A stretch of DNA of 64,000 nt, from NCBI GenBank assembly GCA_030426905.1, contig JAUHXQ010000001.1:124001-188000 (forward strand), written 5' to 3'. Positions 17,774-27,647 of this stretch are shown one piece after another; positions within the stretch are counted from its first letter, which is position 1, and each line of letters opens with the position of its first letter. The notes under the pieces were generated by a model. That model did not search any database. It was given only the letters and a program-made list of their open reading frames with translations, and was not told the DNA's origin. A program made the translations under genes and the position numbers. Origin of the DNA: Alphaproteobacteria bacterium. GTDB taxonomy: Bacteria > Pseudomonadota > Alphaproteobacteria > Rickettsiales > JABSSG01.

Positions 17774-17798
17774 GCTGGGTATGTGGGGCTTAATAAAA

Positions 17799-18716
17799 TT
17801 AAGTGCCCTTCCTAGAGAGCTCTTCTATTGCTTGAGAACACAGATCGCGAGCAGAACTATATTCTATACAGATTTTGCATGGCATTTGATTCCTAAACCA
17901 AGTTAATTGTCTCTTCGCATAATTACGAGTTAATTGACATGTTTTCATAATAACTTCTTGCAAACAAATTTTAGAGTCTAAATAATTTAAAATTTCTCTA
18001 AATCCAATAGCCTTATAAAGGTTACTACTTCTATCAATGACATTCTTTAGTTGCTCTACTTCTTCTATCACTCCTTTTTGTAACATTAATTTAAAACGAG
18101 AATTACAATTCTCATATAAAAAATCGCGTTTAGGAAAAAGAGATATATGAGAATATTCTTCATGTAACATCTTTTTATAAGAATTATTATAAAAGTACGT
18201 AATAGATTTCCCAGTTCCTAATAAAACTTCCATGGCTCTCATCATACGCTGAGAATCATTATGATTAATCTTCTTTTTAACATTAGGATCTTTGTCTACT
18301 AATAAACGATAGAACTTATCTTTCCCAGTTTCTTTAAATAATAATCTTACTTCGTTACTAATAGTAGAGTCAATTAAAGGAATATCTGCAATACCATAAA
18401 GTAGCGCCTTCAGATAAAAACCTGTTCCACCTACTAAAATAGCTTTTTTATTATTTGCAATGGCATTACTAATTTCTTTTATTGCAAGTATTTGCCAAGA
18501 ATCCACTGTACAAATTTTATCATGGTCTAAGACGCTATATAATCTATATCTTTGATTTATTTTTTGCTTAGGTTGGCTAGTAAGTATAGGTAATTCTTTA
18601 TATATTTGCATAGAGTCAGCATTAATGATTACCGCATCATATCTCTGTGATATGAATTCTGCTAAATAAGATTTGCCACTTGCTGTAGGACCACTGATTA
18701 CAATTAAATTCTTCAT
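17799..18716 (-). CDS. miaA: tRNA dimethylallyltransferase
   Basis: Adds the isopentenyl group to A37 of tRNAs that read UNN codons. The P-loop GPTASGKSYLAE is at the N-terminus, then NADSMQIYKELPILTSQP, the AILVGGTGFYLKALLYG block, and NHNDSQRMMRAMEVLLGTGKS in two linked segments. The C-terminal TCQLTRNYAKRQLTWFRNQ is the usual MiaA end. The length of 305 residues is normal. It converges with cycM (25-bp gap) and follows the 580-residue membrane protein with only one base between them. Confidence 0.96.
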   Translation of the reverse strand: MKNLIVISGPTASGKSYLAEFISQRYDAVIINADSMQIYKELPILTSQPKQKINQRYRLYSVLDHDKICTVDSWQILAIKEISNAIANNKKAILVGGTGFYLKALLYGIADIPLIDSTISNEVRLLFKETGKDKFYRLLVDKDPNVKKKINHNDSQRMMRAMEVLLGTGKSITYFYNNSYKKMLHEEYSHISLFPKRDFLYENCNSRFKLMLQKGVIEEVEQLKNVIDRSSNLYKAIGFREILNYLDSKICLQEVIMKTCQLTRNYAKRQLTWFRNQMPCKICIEYSSARDLCSQAIEELSRKGT

Positions 18717-18717
18717 T

Positions 18718-20460
18718 CTATTCTACATTCGTAGTAATTATTTCATTGTTTCTATAATTTATGGTTTGATCCGTATATAACTCTTGATTTTGTTCAAGAT
18801 ATAGTTTTTGCCATTTATTAGAATTAGAAATAGACGCAATATTTTTAGGATTTTTTGCTATTACTACCCATGAATAAATTTCCTCCCGAGCATTATCAGA
18901 ACTTAATAGATCATTTTTATATACATAGTTAAATAGTCTCTCTGTTACTTTTAGTTTATTACTAGCTTGATTAAACAAACCTTTTATTTTAGCATTTTGA
19001 GTAGAAGACGCATTTTCATAATATGAATAGCCATATACTCCTAATTCATTTACTAGCTTTGCTAGAATGCTTTCAAGAATATTTCCATCATTAGTTATAT
19101 GAAGAAGTAAAACACCTCTTTTGCTAAGTTTTTTCAAATATAACTTCATTGCTTCCAATGTTAAAAAGTGTTTTGGGATATTTTGTCCAACATATACATC
19201 TACACAAATTAAATCGTATAGATGATTACTTGCTTCGCTTAATTTGGTTCTAGCATCCCCTAAAATAATATTAATTTTTGCTGATGAACTTGCCAGATAA
19301 TTAAAAAACTTCTCATTTTTAGCTATCTTTACAATTTCTGGATTAATCTCATAAAATGTACATAGTTGTCCTTTTTTAGCAAAAGTCGCAATTAATCCCG
19401 TACCTAGACCAAGTACAGCTATTTTACTGTCTTTGTATGTTCTAAGTAGTTTAAATATTGTTGCCACAGGTCCAGTCTTATGATGACCATAATATAATAT
19501 ACTAGTATAATTTTTGTCTAGATAGCGTTCTCCATGGTATATATTATCGTTTAACAGTATAATTTTATGAGCCTTATAATCATACTTTACTTCAAGATAG
19601 CCATACTCCGTATTTTTAGCGTAAACAACAGGACTTCGAATATGAAATAATAATATTATTAATGACAATACTGTATTATCTAAATATCGCTCAGAAATAT
19701 GAGTAGGTAAAAAAGATACAAAATAAATACTAAGGACAACTAGCGCAAAATAATATTTGTTGTTTCTAAAACAAAAACACAGATTGATGATTGAAACTAA
19801 ATATAAAAAATAACAAATAACATTAAAGCGATTTGTAAATATAGTTATTACATAGCAAAATGAGATAATCAATATATAAACATAAGATTTTTTATAATTA
19901 CTTTTTATTATATTTTGAGAAATAGGAATAACATCTTTGTCTTCGCCTGAAATTAAATACAAAATTAATATTTGAAATAAAATTACATGCCTTACTTTAT
20001 TGATAAGATATAAATTTACTATTACTAACAGCCCTATAGTGCATGAAATAAAAAGAATATTCCATTTAGATTTATACACATCCTGCCAAATTAATGATTT
20101 CTTGAATAGAAGATAAAAAATAATAGAGTTACTTAAAGCAAAAATTATAAAATCCAATACATATGAGAAAAAATTTGTATATCTTGCAAAAATTAAATTT
20201 ACTAGAAAAGGTATAATATAAAATATTTGCAATCTAATTAAAGTAGAATAGTCTATGTCTTTATAAGTAAAATAACATAATCCAAGTATTAAAATAAAGC
20301 ACAGAATTATAAAATAGTCAGAAATGAACGTATAGTGAAAAATAGCAGTATTCGCAAATAAAGACATAATACTCAAAGTGATCAGCATTGCTACAGATAT
20401 TTGGTCATTGCGGAGCTTTGCTTGTATGCTTTTTAAAAATATCTTATAGTAAGTTTTCAT
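18718..20460 (-). CDS. Multi-pass membrane protein fused to a spermidine-synthase-like methyltransferase domain
   Basis: A 580-residue protein in two parts. Residues ~1-265 have about eight or more hydrophobic helices. Residues ~330-500 form a Rossmann domain of the SpeE class: IAVLGLGTGLIATFAKKG (nucleotide loop), CTFYEINPEIVKIA (acidic residue for the ribose), IILGDARTKL and YDLICVDVYVG. Similar membrane/spermidine-synthase fusions occur in many bacteria, but their substrate is mostly unknown. The Asp pair expected for polyamine binding is not obvious, so polyamine synthesis should not be assumed. It lies between grxB and miaA on the minus strand with very short gaps. Confidence 0.8.
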   Translation of the reverse strand: MKTYYKIFLKSIQAKLRNDQISVAMLITLSIMSLFANTAIFHYTFISDYFIILCFILILGLCYFTYKDIDYSTLIRLQIFYIIPFLVNLIFARYTNFFSYVLDFIIFALSNSIIFYLLFKKSLIWQDVYKSKWNILFISCTIGLLVIVNLYLINKVRHVILFQILILYLISGEDKDVIPISQNIIKSNYKKSYVYILIISFCYVITIFTNRFNVICYFLYLVSIINLCFCFRNNKYYFALVVLSIYFVSFLPTHISERYLDNTVLSLIILLFHIRSPVVYAKNTEYGYLEVKYDYKAHKIILLNDNIYHGERYLDKNYTSILYYGHHKTGPVATIFKLLRTYKDSKIAVLGLGTGLIATFAKKGQLCTFYEINPEIVKIAKNEKFFNYLASSSAKINIILGDARTKLSEASNHLYDLICVDVYVGQNIPKHFLTLEAMKLYLKKLSKRGVLLLHITNDGNILESILAKLVNELGVYGYSYYENASSTQNAKIKGLFNQASNKLKVTERLFNYVYKNDLLSSDNAREEIYSWVVIAKNPKNIASISNSNKWQKLYLEQNQELYTDQTINYRNNEIITTNVE

Positions 20461-20469
20461 GCTTCTATC

Positions 20470-21123
20470 TTATATGGATACACCCGTATGCAACGGCACT
20501 TTACTTTTTTTAGACATATTCTCTGTATATTTTGCTACTTTAACTGGATAATCTATCTCTTTCACAACGGAAAGAGCTCGCAGAGATGCAAATAAGTGAA
20601 AATCATAATCTGATAACCCACTGCTCACAGCATTTTTTTCAGAATATAAAATACTATTAAGTTCTTTTAGGTCTTTATTGATTTGTTTTATATATTCAGA
20701 TGTTTTCAACATATTATTATAAAACTCTCCTTCATAATTTTCTTTCTTACGAGTAAAATAATTAATTGCTTCCTCCGTTTCAAATTCTTTAAGGTTAGCT
20801 TTAATCCACCTACATTTTGCAAGAGTAAAAATTGTTGTTTTAGTTTTTGTAAGCCATTCTTCTATGTTACTATTATTTATCTTTTTGACCACAGGAGCTT
20901 TTCCATAATTTTGATCAATATAATGTACTATATCCATACTCTCTGGCATAAAAGTGCCGTCTTCTTTTTGTAATATTGGCACCATTTTTTTCCCAATCAT
21001 ACTGATAGGAGTAGTCTCATCATCGTTTTGTAGTATTATAATCTCCACTGGAATATTTTTTATGCCAAAAATCATCCTAGCCTTAACACAATAAGGACAA
21101 TGATCATATATGTATAACTTCAT
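20470..21123 (-). CDS. grxB: Glutaredoxin 2 (GrxB type)
   Basis: GSH-dependent disulfide reductase with a GST-like fold, larger than ordinary glutaredoxins. The 217 residues begin MKLYIYDHCPYCVKARM with the CPYC active site at 9-12. The cis-proline region GKKMVPILQKEDGTFMPESMDIV binds glutathione. The helical C-terminal domain covers about 80-217, and its late LSDYDFHLFASLRALSVVKE matches GrxB. It is 9 bp upstream of the membrane/SpeE-like gene. With gshA, grxD and the peroxiredoxin it points to an active glutathione system. Confidence 0.9.
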   Translation of the reverse strand: MKLYIYDHCPYCVKARMIFGIKNIPVEIIILQNDDETTPISMIGKKMVPILQKEDGTFMPESMDIVHYIDQNYGKAPVVKKINNSNIEEWLTKTKTTIFTLAKCRWIKANLKEFETEEAINYFTRKKENYEGEFYNNMLKTSEYIKQINKDLKELNSILYSEKNAVSSGLSDYDFHLFASLRALSVVKEIDYPVKVAKYTENMSKKSKVPLHTGVSI

Positions 21124-21262
21124 TTTCGTTTCTTTATATTTGCATCATTTCATTATCTAGAGATTTTTTATCTTTAGATAACAACATTATGTGTTTTAAA
21201 TATTAAATTGCACAAAACAATAGTGCAACGAATAAAAAGTAATATTGATTAACTAAATATGT

Positions 21263-21306
21263 AGCTATTTAGAATTCAAATGAGAAATTTTAACATTCAA
21301 ATAGCT
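21263..21306 (-). terminator. Stem-loop directly after rpoD
   Basis: The arms AGCTATTTAGAAT (21263-21275) and ATTCAAATAGCT (21295-21306) pair over 12 bases with one bulged A. The structure starts immediately after the rpoD stop on the minus strand. No strong U-run follows, so it may be a weak terminator or a 3'-end stabilising hairpin. Confidence 0.35.
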
Positions 21307-23211
21307 TTACACTAAGTTATTTAAGAAGCTACGAAGTATCTTAGACCTACTAGGGTGCTTCAATTTTCTCAATGCTTTTGCTTCGATTTGCCTAATTCTC
21401 TCTCTTGTTACTGAAAATTGTTGTCCAACTTCTTCTAAAGTATGATCAGTATTCATTCCAATTCCAAATCTCATTCGTAAAACTCTTTCTTCCCTAGGAG
21501 TAAGGCCTGCTAATATTCTTGTGGTAACTTCCCTCAAATTTGATTGTACAGCCGCATCTATAGGCAAAGTAGCATTCTCATCAGCAATAAAATCACCTAA
21601 TTCGCTACCTTCTTCTGCATCACCAACAGGATTTTCTAAACTTACCGGTTCTTTAGCAATTTTCATTACTTTTTTAACTTTTTCAATAGGCATAGAAAGT
21701 CTTTCTGCTATCTCCGCCGGTGTCGGTTCGTATCCTAATTCATATAGCATTTGTCTAGCAGTTCTAATAATTTTATTGATAGTTTCAATCATATGCACAG
21801 GTATCCGTATAGTACGAGCTTGATCCGCAATAGAACGTGTAATTGCTTGCCTTATCCACCATGTCGCATATGTAGAAAATTTATATCCTCTTCTATACTC
21901 AAATTTATCTACAGCTTTCATTAATCCAATATTACCTTCTTGAATCAGATCTAAGAACTGCAACCCTCTATTAGAATACTTTTTAGCAATAGAAATAACT
22001 AATCTTAGATTAGCCTCAATCATTTCTTTTTTTGCTGTTCTTGCTTTTCTTTCACCTTTTTGTACTGATAAAACTAATTTTTTAAAATCCTGCAGAGGAG
22101 TACCTAATTCCTCTTCCATGTCTTGCATGTCTTCTTGGATATCTTTTATAGCCTCATTTTCTCTTTCAATAAATTTGTCCCAAGCTGGCTCTTTAGAAAC
22201 TGTAGCTAACCATTGATTAGTTAATGATTTACCCAAAAATTTACTAAGAAAATCCTTTCGGCTTATGGAGTTTTTCTCTGCAAGCTTTAAAAACTCTGAT
22301 TCTAAATTGATAATTCTTCTATTATATCCGTACAAGGTATCGACTAGCAATTCAACACTATTAGTGTTAAGATGCACATCCGATACTTTTTCAATCAATT
22401 CTTCTAGTAATTCTTCGTATTTAATTGATTTTTTATCTGCAAATAATAATTTATCACATAGCTTTGCTATAGTTTCAAATTTTTCAATGATAGAAGGCGC
22501 GAGCGCAGATTCTATAGCTAAAATAGAAAGATTATTAAGCTCGTCTTCTTCCTCATCTTCACTATCTTCGCTATCCTCGTCTCCATTCTCATCGTCCTCT
22601 TTTCCTTCCTTGAAAGAGGACAATTCTGATTCTTCAGCGTTAGAAGATTCTTCTTTTGCCTTTAAAGAATTATCACCCACCACAGCTTCTAAATCTATAA
22701 TTTCACGTAATAGTATTTTTTCATTAACTAAATCTTCATACCACGAAATAAGTTTATACATTACCGAAGGTGCATAGCATAACGATATTATTACTTGCTT
22801 TTTTCCCTCTTCTATTCTTTTTGCAATTTCAATTTCCCCAGACCTGGATAAAAGCCTTACTCCCCCCATATCTTTTAAATACATCCTTACAGGATCATCC
22901 GTCGTTGTAGAACTATCTTCGCTGAAAGCAATATCTTCTGCTGCATCATCGTCTATATCTACTATTGAATCATCTTCAACCTTATTATCATAATCATTAA
23001 AGACTGTTACGTTAGCTTTTTCTATAGTTTCGATTGCGTTTTCAATTATTTCTGCTGAAAAAACATCTGGAGGAAGTAATTTATGTATATCTTTACTATT
23101 TAAAAAACCTTTACTTTTGCCATATGTAATAAGCTTTTTAACCGCTATATTTACAGCATCTGTACCAGCATTTTTATTGTTGTCGTTTTGATTTTTTTTC
23201 CTTCTGCTCAT
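21307..23211 (-). CDS. rpoD: RNA polymerase primary sigma factor RpoD (sigma-70)
   Basis: Main promoter-recognition subunit. The 634 residues contain region 1.1 (~20-75), region 1.2 with [18 protein letters not shown], a long acidic non-conserved insert (about 190-225, Glu/Asp/Ser runs), and region 2 with [33 protein letters not shown] and [17 protein letters not shown]. Region 3 ([15 protein letters not shown]) and region 4 with [16 protein letters not shown] and [20 protein letters not shown] complete it. It follows dnaG by 16 bp. The dnaG-rpoD pair recalls the rpsU-dnaG-rpoD operon of other proteobacteria; no rpsU is present here. Confidence 0.98.
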   Translation of the reverse strand: MSRRKKNQNDNNKNAGTDAVNIAVKKLITYGKSKGFLNSKDIHKLLPPDVFSAEIIENAIETIEKANVTVFNDYDNKVEDDSIVDIDDDAAEDIAFSEDSSTTTDDPVRMYLKDMGGVRLLSRSGEIEIAKRIEEGKKQVIISLCYAPSVMYKLISWYEDLVNEKILLREIIDLEAVVGDNSLKAKEESSNAEESELSSFKEGKEDDENGDEDSEDSEDEEEDELNNLSILAIESALAPSIIEKFETIAKLCDKLLFADKKSIKYEELLEELIEKVSDVHLNTNSVELLVDTLYGYNRRIINLESEFLKLAEKNSISRKDFLSKFLGKSLTNQWLATVSKEPAWDKFIERENEAIKDIQEDMQDMEEELGTPLQDFKKLVLSVQKGERKARTAKKEMIEANLRLVISIAKKYSNRGLQFLDLIQEGNIGLMKAVDKFEYRRGYKFSTYATWWIRQAITRSIADQARTIRIPVHMIETINKIIRTARQMLYELGYEPTPAEIAERLSMPIEKVKKVMKIAKEPVSLENPVGDAEEGSELGDFIADENATLPIDAAVQSNLREVTTRILAGLTPREERVLRMRFGIGMNTDHTLEEVGQQFSVTRERIRQIEAKALRKLKHPSRSKILRSFLNNLV

Positions 23212-23227
23212 ATTAAATTAACCAATA

Positions 23228-25057
23228 TTAGTTATTATAGGTTCTATGCAAATATTCTAATTTTGCTTTAATTTCTTTTTTCAACTCTAAAGCGAACTCA
23301 ATATCCTTACCAGTTTTTTCTTGTCTAGTCAGGCACTCCTTATATTCATGCTTTAACTGTTCTAGGTTGTAATAATCAAAAGCTTTTTTCCATAAAACAA
23401 CCATATCACTATAATTTTCTACATTTATTTGATTAACAAAATAAGAGTTGTTGCCACATAAATATTCTAAAGTAGAATTGCTTATTTTATCATTAAGAGC
23501 ATTTTTAAACGAACTATCAAACGTTTCACTACTATCACAATTTTTAAGCTCTGAAAAGATATCCAAAATACAATTTTGAAGCTTATGAAAATACTGACTA
23601 TTAGCTTCAATAGAAATAAAATCTTCGAATATCAACTCATTTTTAAGCAACAAAGGCATCTTTATCATTATTGCTGCCAGATTTAATTTTATTCTTTCCA
23701 GGTCTGGCACCCGATCTATTTTTAAAATATTTGATCCCTTATGTAAAGTGCTTTTGCAATAATTTCTACTTTTGTTAGAAATATTACTACGAAATAACTC
23801 AGAGAGTTTTTTATAAAAAAGCTGCTTATACGAGCATTTCACATGATAATCGTTAATCTTACCAACAAGCTCCATTAAATTTTTTCTTAATAATGCTTGT
23901 TTTTCAGGAATAGTTAAGTCTACTTTACCAAGCTCAATTTTCCACAAAAAATCACACAAAGAAATTTTATTATTTAATAGTTTATTTAGATACTCTGGAG
24001 TTGCATTATTTGCTATATCGTCAGGATCTTGTCCTTCTGGAAATTGAACAAAATCTATTGAAAAACCAGAAGATAATATAGGCAACACTGTATTTGCTAC
24101 TCTCTCCATAGACTTCATTCCTGCCAAATCTCCATCCATACATATAGTTGGAATAGGAACTAGTTCCCATAGTTTTTTTATATTATATTCTGAAATCGCA
24201 GTACCAAGAGTTGCAAGAACATTTCTAACTCCTAATCTGTGCATGGCTATCAAGTCAGTATAGCCTTCTACAATATAAATATTGTTATATTTATTGCTTT
24301 TGTGATAAGAGAAAAACTGCTTTTCTCCATATAATATGCAAGATTTTTTAAATAATGCTGTTTCAGGTGAATTAATATACTTAGGGTGATACCCCAATAT
24401 GCTACGACCACCAAAAGCTATTATTCTATCGTTTTTATTGATAATAGGAAAAATAATCCTACTCCTAAATTTATCTATGAGACTACCATCGTCTAACTGG
24501 GTTATAAGTCCAGCATTTTTTATGTCATTAATGGAAAAATTATGGGATTTTAAATGTTGTATTAAATTGTTTTTATAATTAGGTGCATAACCTATAGCAA
24601 AATTTTTTATAAGAGTATCGTCTATAGAACGTTTATATAGATAAGATAAAACATCAGTAGCTTTTTCAGAATACAAATTTTTTTGAAACCATCGTATAGC
24701 AATTTTATTAATTGATAGTATCTTATTCTCACTATCATCTTGTTTTTTATCCTCTTGCGGAATAACAATTCCATATTCTTCAGCTATATTTTGAACTGCT
24801 TCATAAAAACTGATACCTTTGATTTGTTGCATAAATTTTATAACATCACCATGTACACCACAACCGAAGCAATGGTAAAACTTTTTTTGATCATTTACCG
24901 AAAATGATGGAGTTTTTTCATGATGGAAAGGACATATGCCAAAAAAATCTTTGTTTTTCCTATGTAGTTTCACATATTTAGAAATAAATTCTGACGTTTT
25001 TACGGTATTTCTAATTTTTTCTAGAAACAAGTGGGAGTAACGCATTTTAGTTTGCAA
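23228..25057 (-). CDS. dnaG: DNA primase
   Basis: Makes RNA primers at the replication fork. The CHC2 zinc finger is near residues 40-65 (CPFHHEKTPSFSVNDQKKF then YHCFGCG). The catalytic core includes FRSRIIFPIINKNDRIIAFG, the TOPRIM YIVEGYTDLIAMHRLG, and ATLGTAIS followed by MDGDLAGMKSM. The C-terminal third, which would bind DnaB, is poorly conserved. The 609-residue length is normal. It is upstream of rpoD by 16 bp. Its promoter should lie in the 176 bp shared with the divergent greA gene. Confidence 0.97.
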   Translation of the reverse strand: MQTKMRYSHLFLEKIRNTVKTSEFISKYVKLHRKNKDFFGICPFHHEKTPSFSVNDQKKFYHCFGCGVHGDVIKFMQQIKGISFYEAVQNIAEEYGIVIPQEDKKQDDSENKILSINKIAIRWFQKNLYSEKATDVLSYLYKRSIDDTLIKNFAIGYAPNYKNNLIQHLKSHNFSINDIKNAGLITQLDDGSLIDKFRSRIIFPIINKNDRIIAFGGRSILGYHPKYINSPETALFKKSCILYGEKQFFSYHKSNKYNNIYIVEGYTDLIAMHRLGVRNVLATLGTAISEYNIKKLWELVPIPTICMDGDLAGMKSMERVANTVLPILSSGFSIDFVQFPEGQDPDDIANNATPEYLNKLLNNKISLCDFLWKIELGKVDLTIPEKQALLRKNLMELVGKINDYHVKCSYKQLFYKKLSELFRSNISNKSRNYCKSTLHKGSNILKIDRVPDLERIKLNLAAIMIKMPLLLKNELIFEDFISIEANSQYFHKLQNCILDIFSELKNCDSSETFDSSFKNALNDKISNSTLEYLCGNNSYFVNQINVENYSDMVVLWKKAFDYYNLEQLKHEYKECLTRQEKTGKDIEFALELKKEIKAKLEYLHRTYNN

Positions 25058-25080
25058 ATTATGTTTTTTTGTGCTATGAT
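25052..25080 (+). promoter_or_regulatory. Sigma-70 type promoter ahead of greA
   Basis: TTGCAA (25052-25057) and TATGAT (25075-25080) are separated by exactly 17 bases on the plus strand. The -35 box overlaps the first codons of dnaG on the opposite strand (dnaG starts at 25057). Transcription from near 25087 would give a leader of roughly 165 bases before the preferred greA start. This is longer than usual in this genome and has no recognised element. Confidence 0.5.
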
Positions 25081-25251
25081 ACCCCCTTGTTATATTGGCC
25101 TCAATATTAAATTATAATTTGGTATCAAACAATAACAACAAAGTAAGGATATAAATATAATCTGCTAATAAAGCAAACATTATCTTGCAATAATATCAAA
25201 TAATCACTATATAACAAACAAGTAAATTAACAAATGGATGTGGTAATAACT

Positions 25252-25725
25252 ATGCAAAAATTTCCAATTACACAAGAAGGGTTTGCTAAAATTTCATCAG
25301 AATTAAAAACACTAAAAACTGTAGACAGACCTGCTATCATTAAGGCTATATCAGAAGCAAGAGAGCACGGAGATCTTTCAGAAAATGCCGAATATCAAGC
25401 TGCTCGTGAAAAGCAAAGTTTCATAGAAGGACGTATAGCTTCTTTAGAAGATAAAATAGCACGCTCAGAAGTAATTGATATCACAAAACTATCTAATGAA
25501 ACCATTAAATTTGGTGCTACAGTTAATTTATATGATGTAGAAACAGAGCAAAAAACTGCATATAAAATAGTGAGCGAATACGAAGCCGATCTTAGCAAAG
25601 GGATGATTTCTATATCCTCTCCAATTGCACGCGCGTTAATAGGAAAAAGCAAAGAAGCTTATGTAGAAGTGAACACTCCTGCAGGAATAAAAGAATATAA
25701 AGTTTTAAAGATAGAATACAAATAA
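25252..25725 (+). CDS. greA: Transcription elongation factor GreA
   Basis: Rescues backtracked RNA polymerase by stimulating transcript cleavage. From the ATG at 25252 the protein has 157 residues, the usual GreA length, and begins MQKFPITQEGFAKISSELK. An ATG at 25234 would add six residues. The N-terminal coiled coil carries the tip acidic residues in HGDLSENAEYQAAREKQ. The C-terminal FKBP-like domain has SPIARALIGKSKEAYVEV. It is divergent from dnaG and convergent with the RDD gene, with a shared hairpin between them. Confidence 0.96.
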   Translation: MQKFPITQEGFAKISSELKTLKTVDRPAIIKAISEAREHGDLSENAEYQAAREKQSFIEGRIASLEDKIARSEVIDITKLSNETIKFGATVNLYDVETEQKTAYKIVSEYEADLSKGMISISSPIARALIGKSKEAYVEVNTPAGIKEYKVLKIEYK

Positions 25726-25732
25726 TATAAGC

Positions 25733-25776
25733 GCTGCCGAAAATGAGAAATTGAGCTAAATCTATTTTTCGACAGC
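25733..25776. terminator. Stem-loop between convergent greA and RDD gene
   Basis: GCTGCCGAAAA (25733-25743) pairs with TTTTCGACAGC (25766-25776). The single non-Watson-Crick position becomes a G-U pair when read on the minus strand. It lies 8 bases after the greA stop and 14 bases after the RDD stop. The loop is about 22 bases and no long U-tract follows beyond the stem itself, so its strength is uncertain. Confidence 0.5.
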
Positions 25777-25789
25777 ACCATAAATTAAT

Positions 25790-26233
25790 TTATCTGCAAC
25801 TTGTTGATGTACCAGTTAATATTTCATATAGGCCTTTTTGGTCTTTTCTAAATAATATAGGCGCTAGCCAAATTAACTTTAACACTAAGTAGATTACACT
25901 GATTTGTGGGATAGCATAAAAAGAGGTAACATCTACTAAATATAATAGCTCCGGAATAAAAAACAAAACTACTTTTTGAGTTGACGTCAAAACGCTCATT
26001 TTTGAGACCGTAATCTTTAACAACATTTTGCCTACAGTTGCTTGTCTTGAAGATTCCATAAATATAAAATATAAGGCAAATATTACTATAAATATTGAAT
26101 ATTCTAAAAATATACCTAATGTGAAAATATTTAACATAGCAATGATGTAAATCAATACATTGGTAACTACAGAAAGCAATATAAAGTCAATTATATATGC
26201 TAAAATTCTTTTTCCTACGTTGAGTAATTGCAT
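25790..26233 (-). CDS. RDD family membrane protein
   Basis: A 147-residue integral membrane protein of the RDD family, named for Arg-Asp-Asp; members are poorly understood and some bind or transport small osmolytes. The N-terminal GKRILAYIIDFILLSVVTNVL is the family start, with the R and D at the usual places. A second helix at about 38-57 is followed by SSRQATVGKMLLKITV, the conserved amphipathic stretch. A third and a partial fourth helix end the chain. It is a single minus-strand gene convergent with greA. The substrate cannot be inferred from context. Confidence 0.85.
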   Translation of the reverse strand: MQLLNVGKRILAYIIDFILLSVVTNVLIYIIAMLNIFTLGIFLEYSIFIVIFALYFIFMESSRQATVGKMLLKITVSKMSVLTSTQKVVLFFIPELLYLVDVTSFYAIPQISVIYLVLKLIWLAPILFRKDQKGLYEILTGTSTSCR

Positions 26234-26555
26234 AAAGTTATTCCTTTAGTTAGTTTATAGCTAAAAATTATATTTCACTTCTTAATAAAAAGTTAATTTG
26301 CCCTTCTATGCCTAAAAGATTCATTGCCACAATAATGATGTGATTAAAAAAGCACAAATAGTATTTTCAAAAGTATTGAAAAATGCCGCTATTTAGACCA
26401 CTGAAAAAAAACGAATAATATCTGAAGAATTACGAGCAGCTAGCTTTATTAACTGAGCAGTCTCGCATATTATAGATTGTACAAAACAAATTTTTTACTT
26501 AACTATTATAAACTTTTTATCTACTATAGCTACTAGATGAACTGGCTCATATATA
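26234..26555. other. 322-bp intergenic region without a recognised gene
   Basis: Between the RDD gene and brnQ, which diverge from it. It is AT-rich and must hold the promoters of both. No tRNA-like cloverleaf, long repeat or convincing small reading frame was seen. Short A-tracts and a run of stop codons on both strands argue against a coding role. Confidence 0.5.
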
Positions 26556-27647
26556 ATGAATAAAAATATTTTAACTGTAGGGCTGGCAATTTTTGCCATG
26601 TTTTTTGGTGCAGGAAATATAACCTTTCCTATATTGCTTACACAAAAATGGCCTGATTTATGGCTTTCATCTTTTATTGGGTTTTGCACTAGCGCAGTAT
26701 TGGTTACTGTAGTAGGATTAGTTGGCGCAGTACTATCTCGTACTACTCGTAATTTTTTTGCTCCTCTTGGTTTGATCGTAGGAGCTATCATGCAGGCAGT
26801 ACTAGTATCAATAGAAGGGCCTTTTGGCGTAGTCCCTAGGTGCTTTATTGTAGGATTCGGTGGTATAAAAGAAATTCTTCCTCAAATAAATGATTTGTAT
26901 TTTTACTCTATTGCAGCAATAAGTCTATATTTTTTTGCTACCAATAAGACTAGATTAATAGAAGTGGTAGGATCTTACATTACTCCTATTATGGTAATTT
27001 CTCTTGCTGCAATAATTGCATACGTGCTGTATCAAAATAAGATACCCTCTATAGATCAGGGATTTTCTGCTGTAGCCTTTAAAGACGGCTTCACTACTGG
27101 TTATCTAACTTATGATTTACCAGGAGCTATATATTTTACTACTATTGCGATGAGATATTTAAATGTCATAGGCGATACCAAATCTCAAATGATTTCAAAT
27201 GGTCTAAAAGCATGTTTAATTAGCGCTACTCTACTTATAATTGTATATGCAGCATTTTTTTATTTAGGAGCATCTTATGGCAGTCAAATACAAAACATAC
27301 CAACAGAACAAGCTTTATTTTACATGTCCAAAAATTCTTTAGGCTATGTTTTTGCTGTAATACTTTCGGTTTTCGTTTTACTTGCTTGCTTAACTACAGC
27401 TGTGGCTGCTATAACAATATGGACTGATTTTATTTGTGAAATTCTTAAAAAATATAATGTAAAATATAATTGGGTTTTAATACCTAGTTTGGTTTTCGCA
27501 GTATTTGTTGCAAATTTACACTTTACTGGATTAATAAAATTCCTAAGCCCAATCCTGAATTTTTTATACCCTATATTAATTTTATTAACAATTTATAATA
27601 TCACTACGAAATACAAAGCATTTAAAGAAAATAGTGCTGATTTGTAG
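26556..27647 (+). CDS. brnQ: Branched-chain amino acid carrier BrnQ-type transporter
   Basis: Sodium- or proton-coupled importer of Leu, Ile and Val (LIVCS family), in the inner membrane. The start MNKNILTVGLAIFAMFFGAGNITFP matches the BrnQ family signature of a first helix with FGAGN (given here as AMFFGAGNITFP). About ten hydrophobic helices fill the 363 residues. TGYLTYDLPGAIYFTTIA and VFAVILSVFVLLACLTTAVA contain the family glycine and alanine patches. It is shorter than typical BrnQ (about 430). An obligate intracellular bacterium would need such uptake, so the role fits the inferred lifestyle. Confidence 0.85.
   Translation: MNKNILTVGLAIFAMFFGAGNITFPILLTQKWPDLWLSSFIGFCTSAVLVTVVGLVGAVLSRTTRNFFAPLGLIVGAIMQAVLVSIEGPFGVVPRCFIVGFGGIKEILPQINDLYFYSIAAISLYFFATNKTRLIEVVGSYITPIMVISLAAIIAYVLYQNKIPSIDQGFSAVAFKDGFTTGYLTYDLPGAIYFTTIAMRYLNVIGDTKSQMISNGLKACLISATLLIIVYAAFFYLGASYGSQIQNIPTEQALFYMSKNSLGYVFAVILSVFVLLACLTTAVAAITIWTDFICEILKKYNVKYNWVLIPSLVFAVFVANLHFTGLIKFLSPILNFLYPILILLTIYNITTKYKAFKENSADL

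Noticed and set aside
17786-17807. Hairpin between convergent cycM and miaA as a terminator
   Set aside because: The stem needs a two-base bulge, and no U-run follows on either strand, so I did not list it.
22265-22777. Ser-rich 170-residue plus-strand frame
   Set aside because: It is the antisense shadow of the acidic Asp/Glu/Ser insert of rpoD; GAA/GAT-type codons read backwards give long Ser runs. It has no start context of its own.
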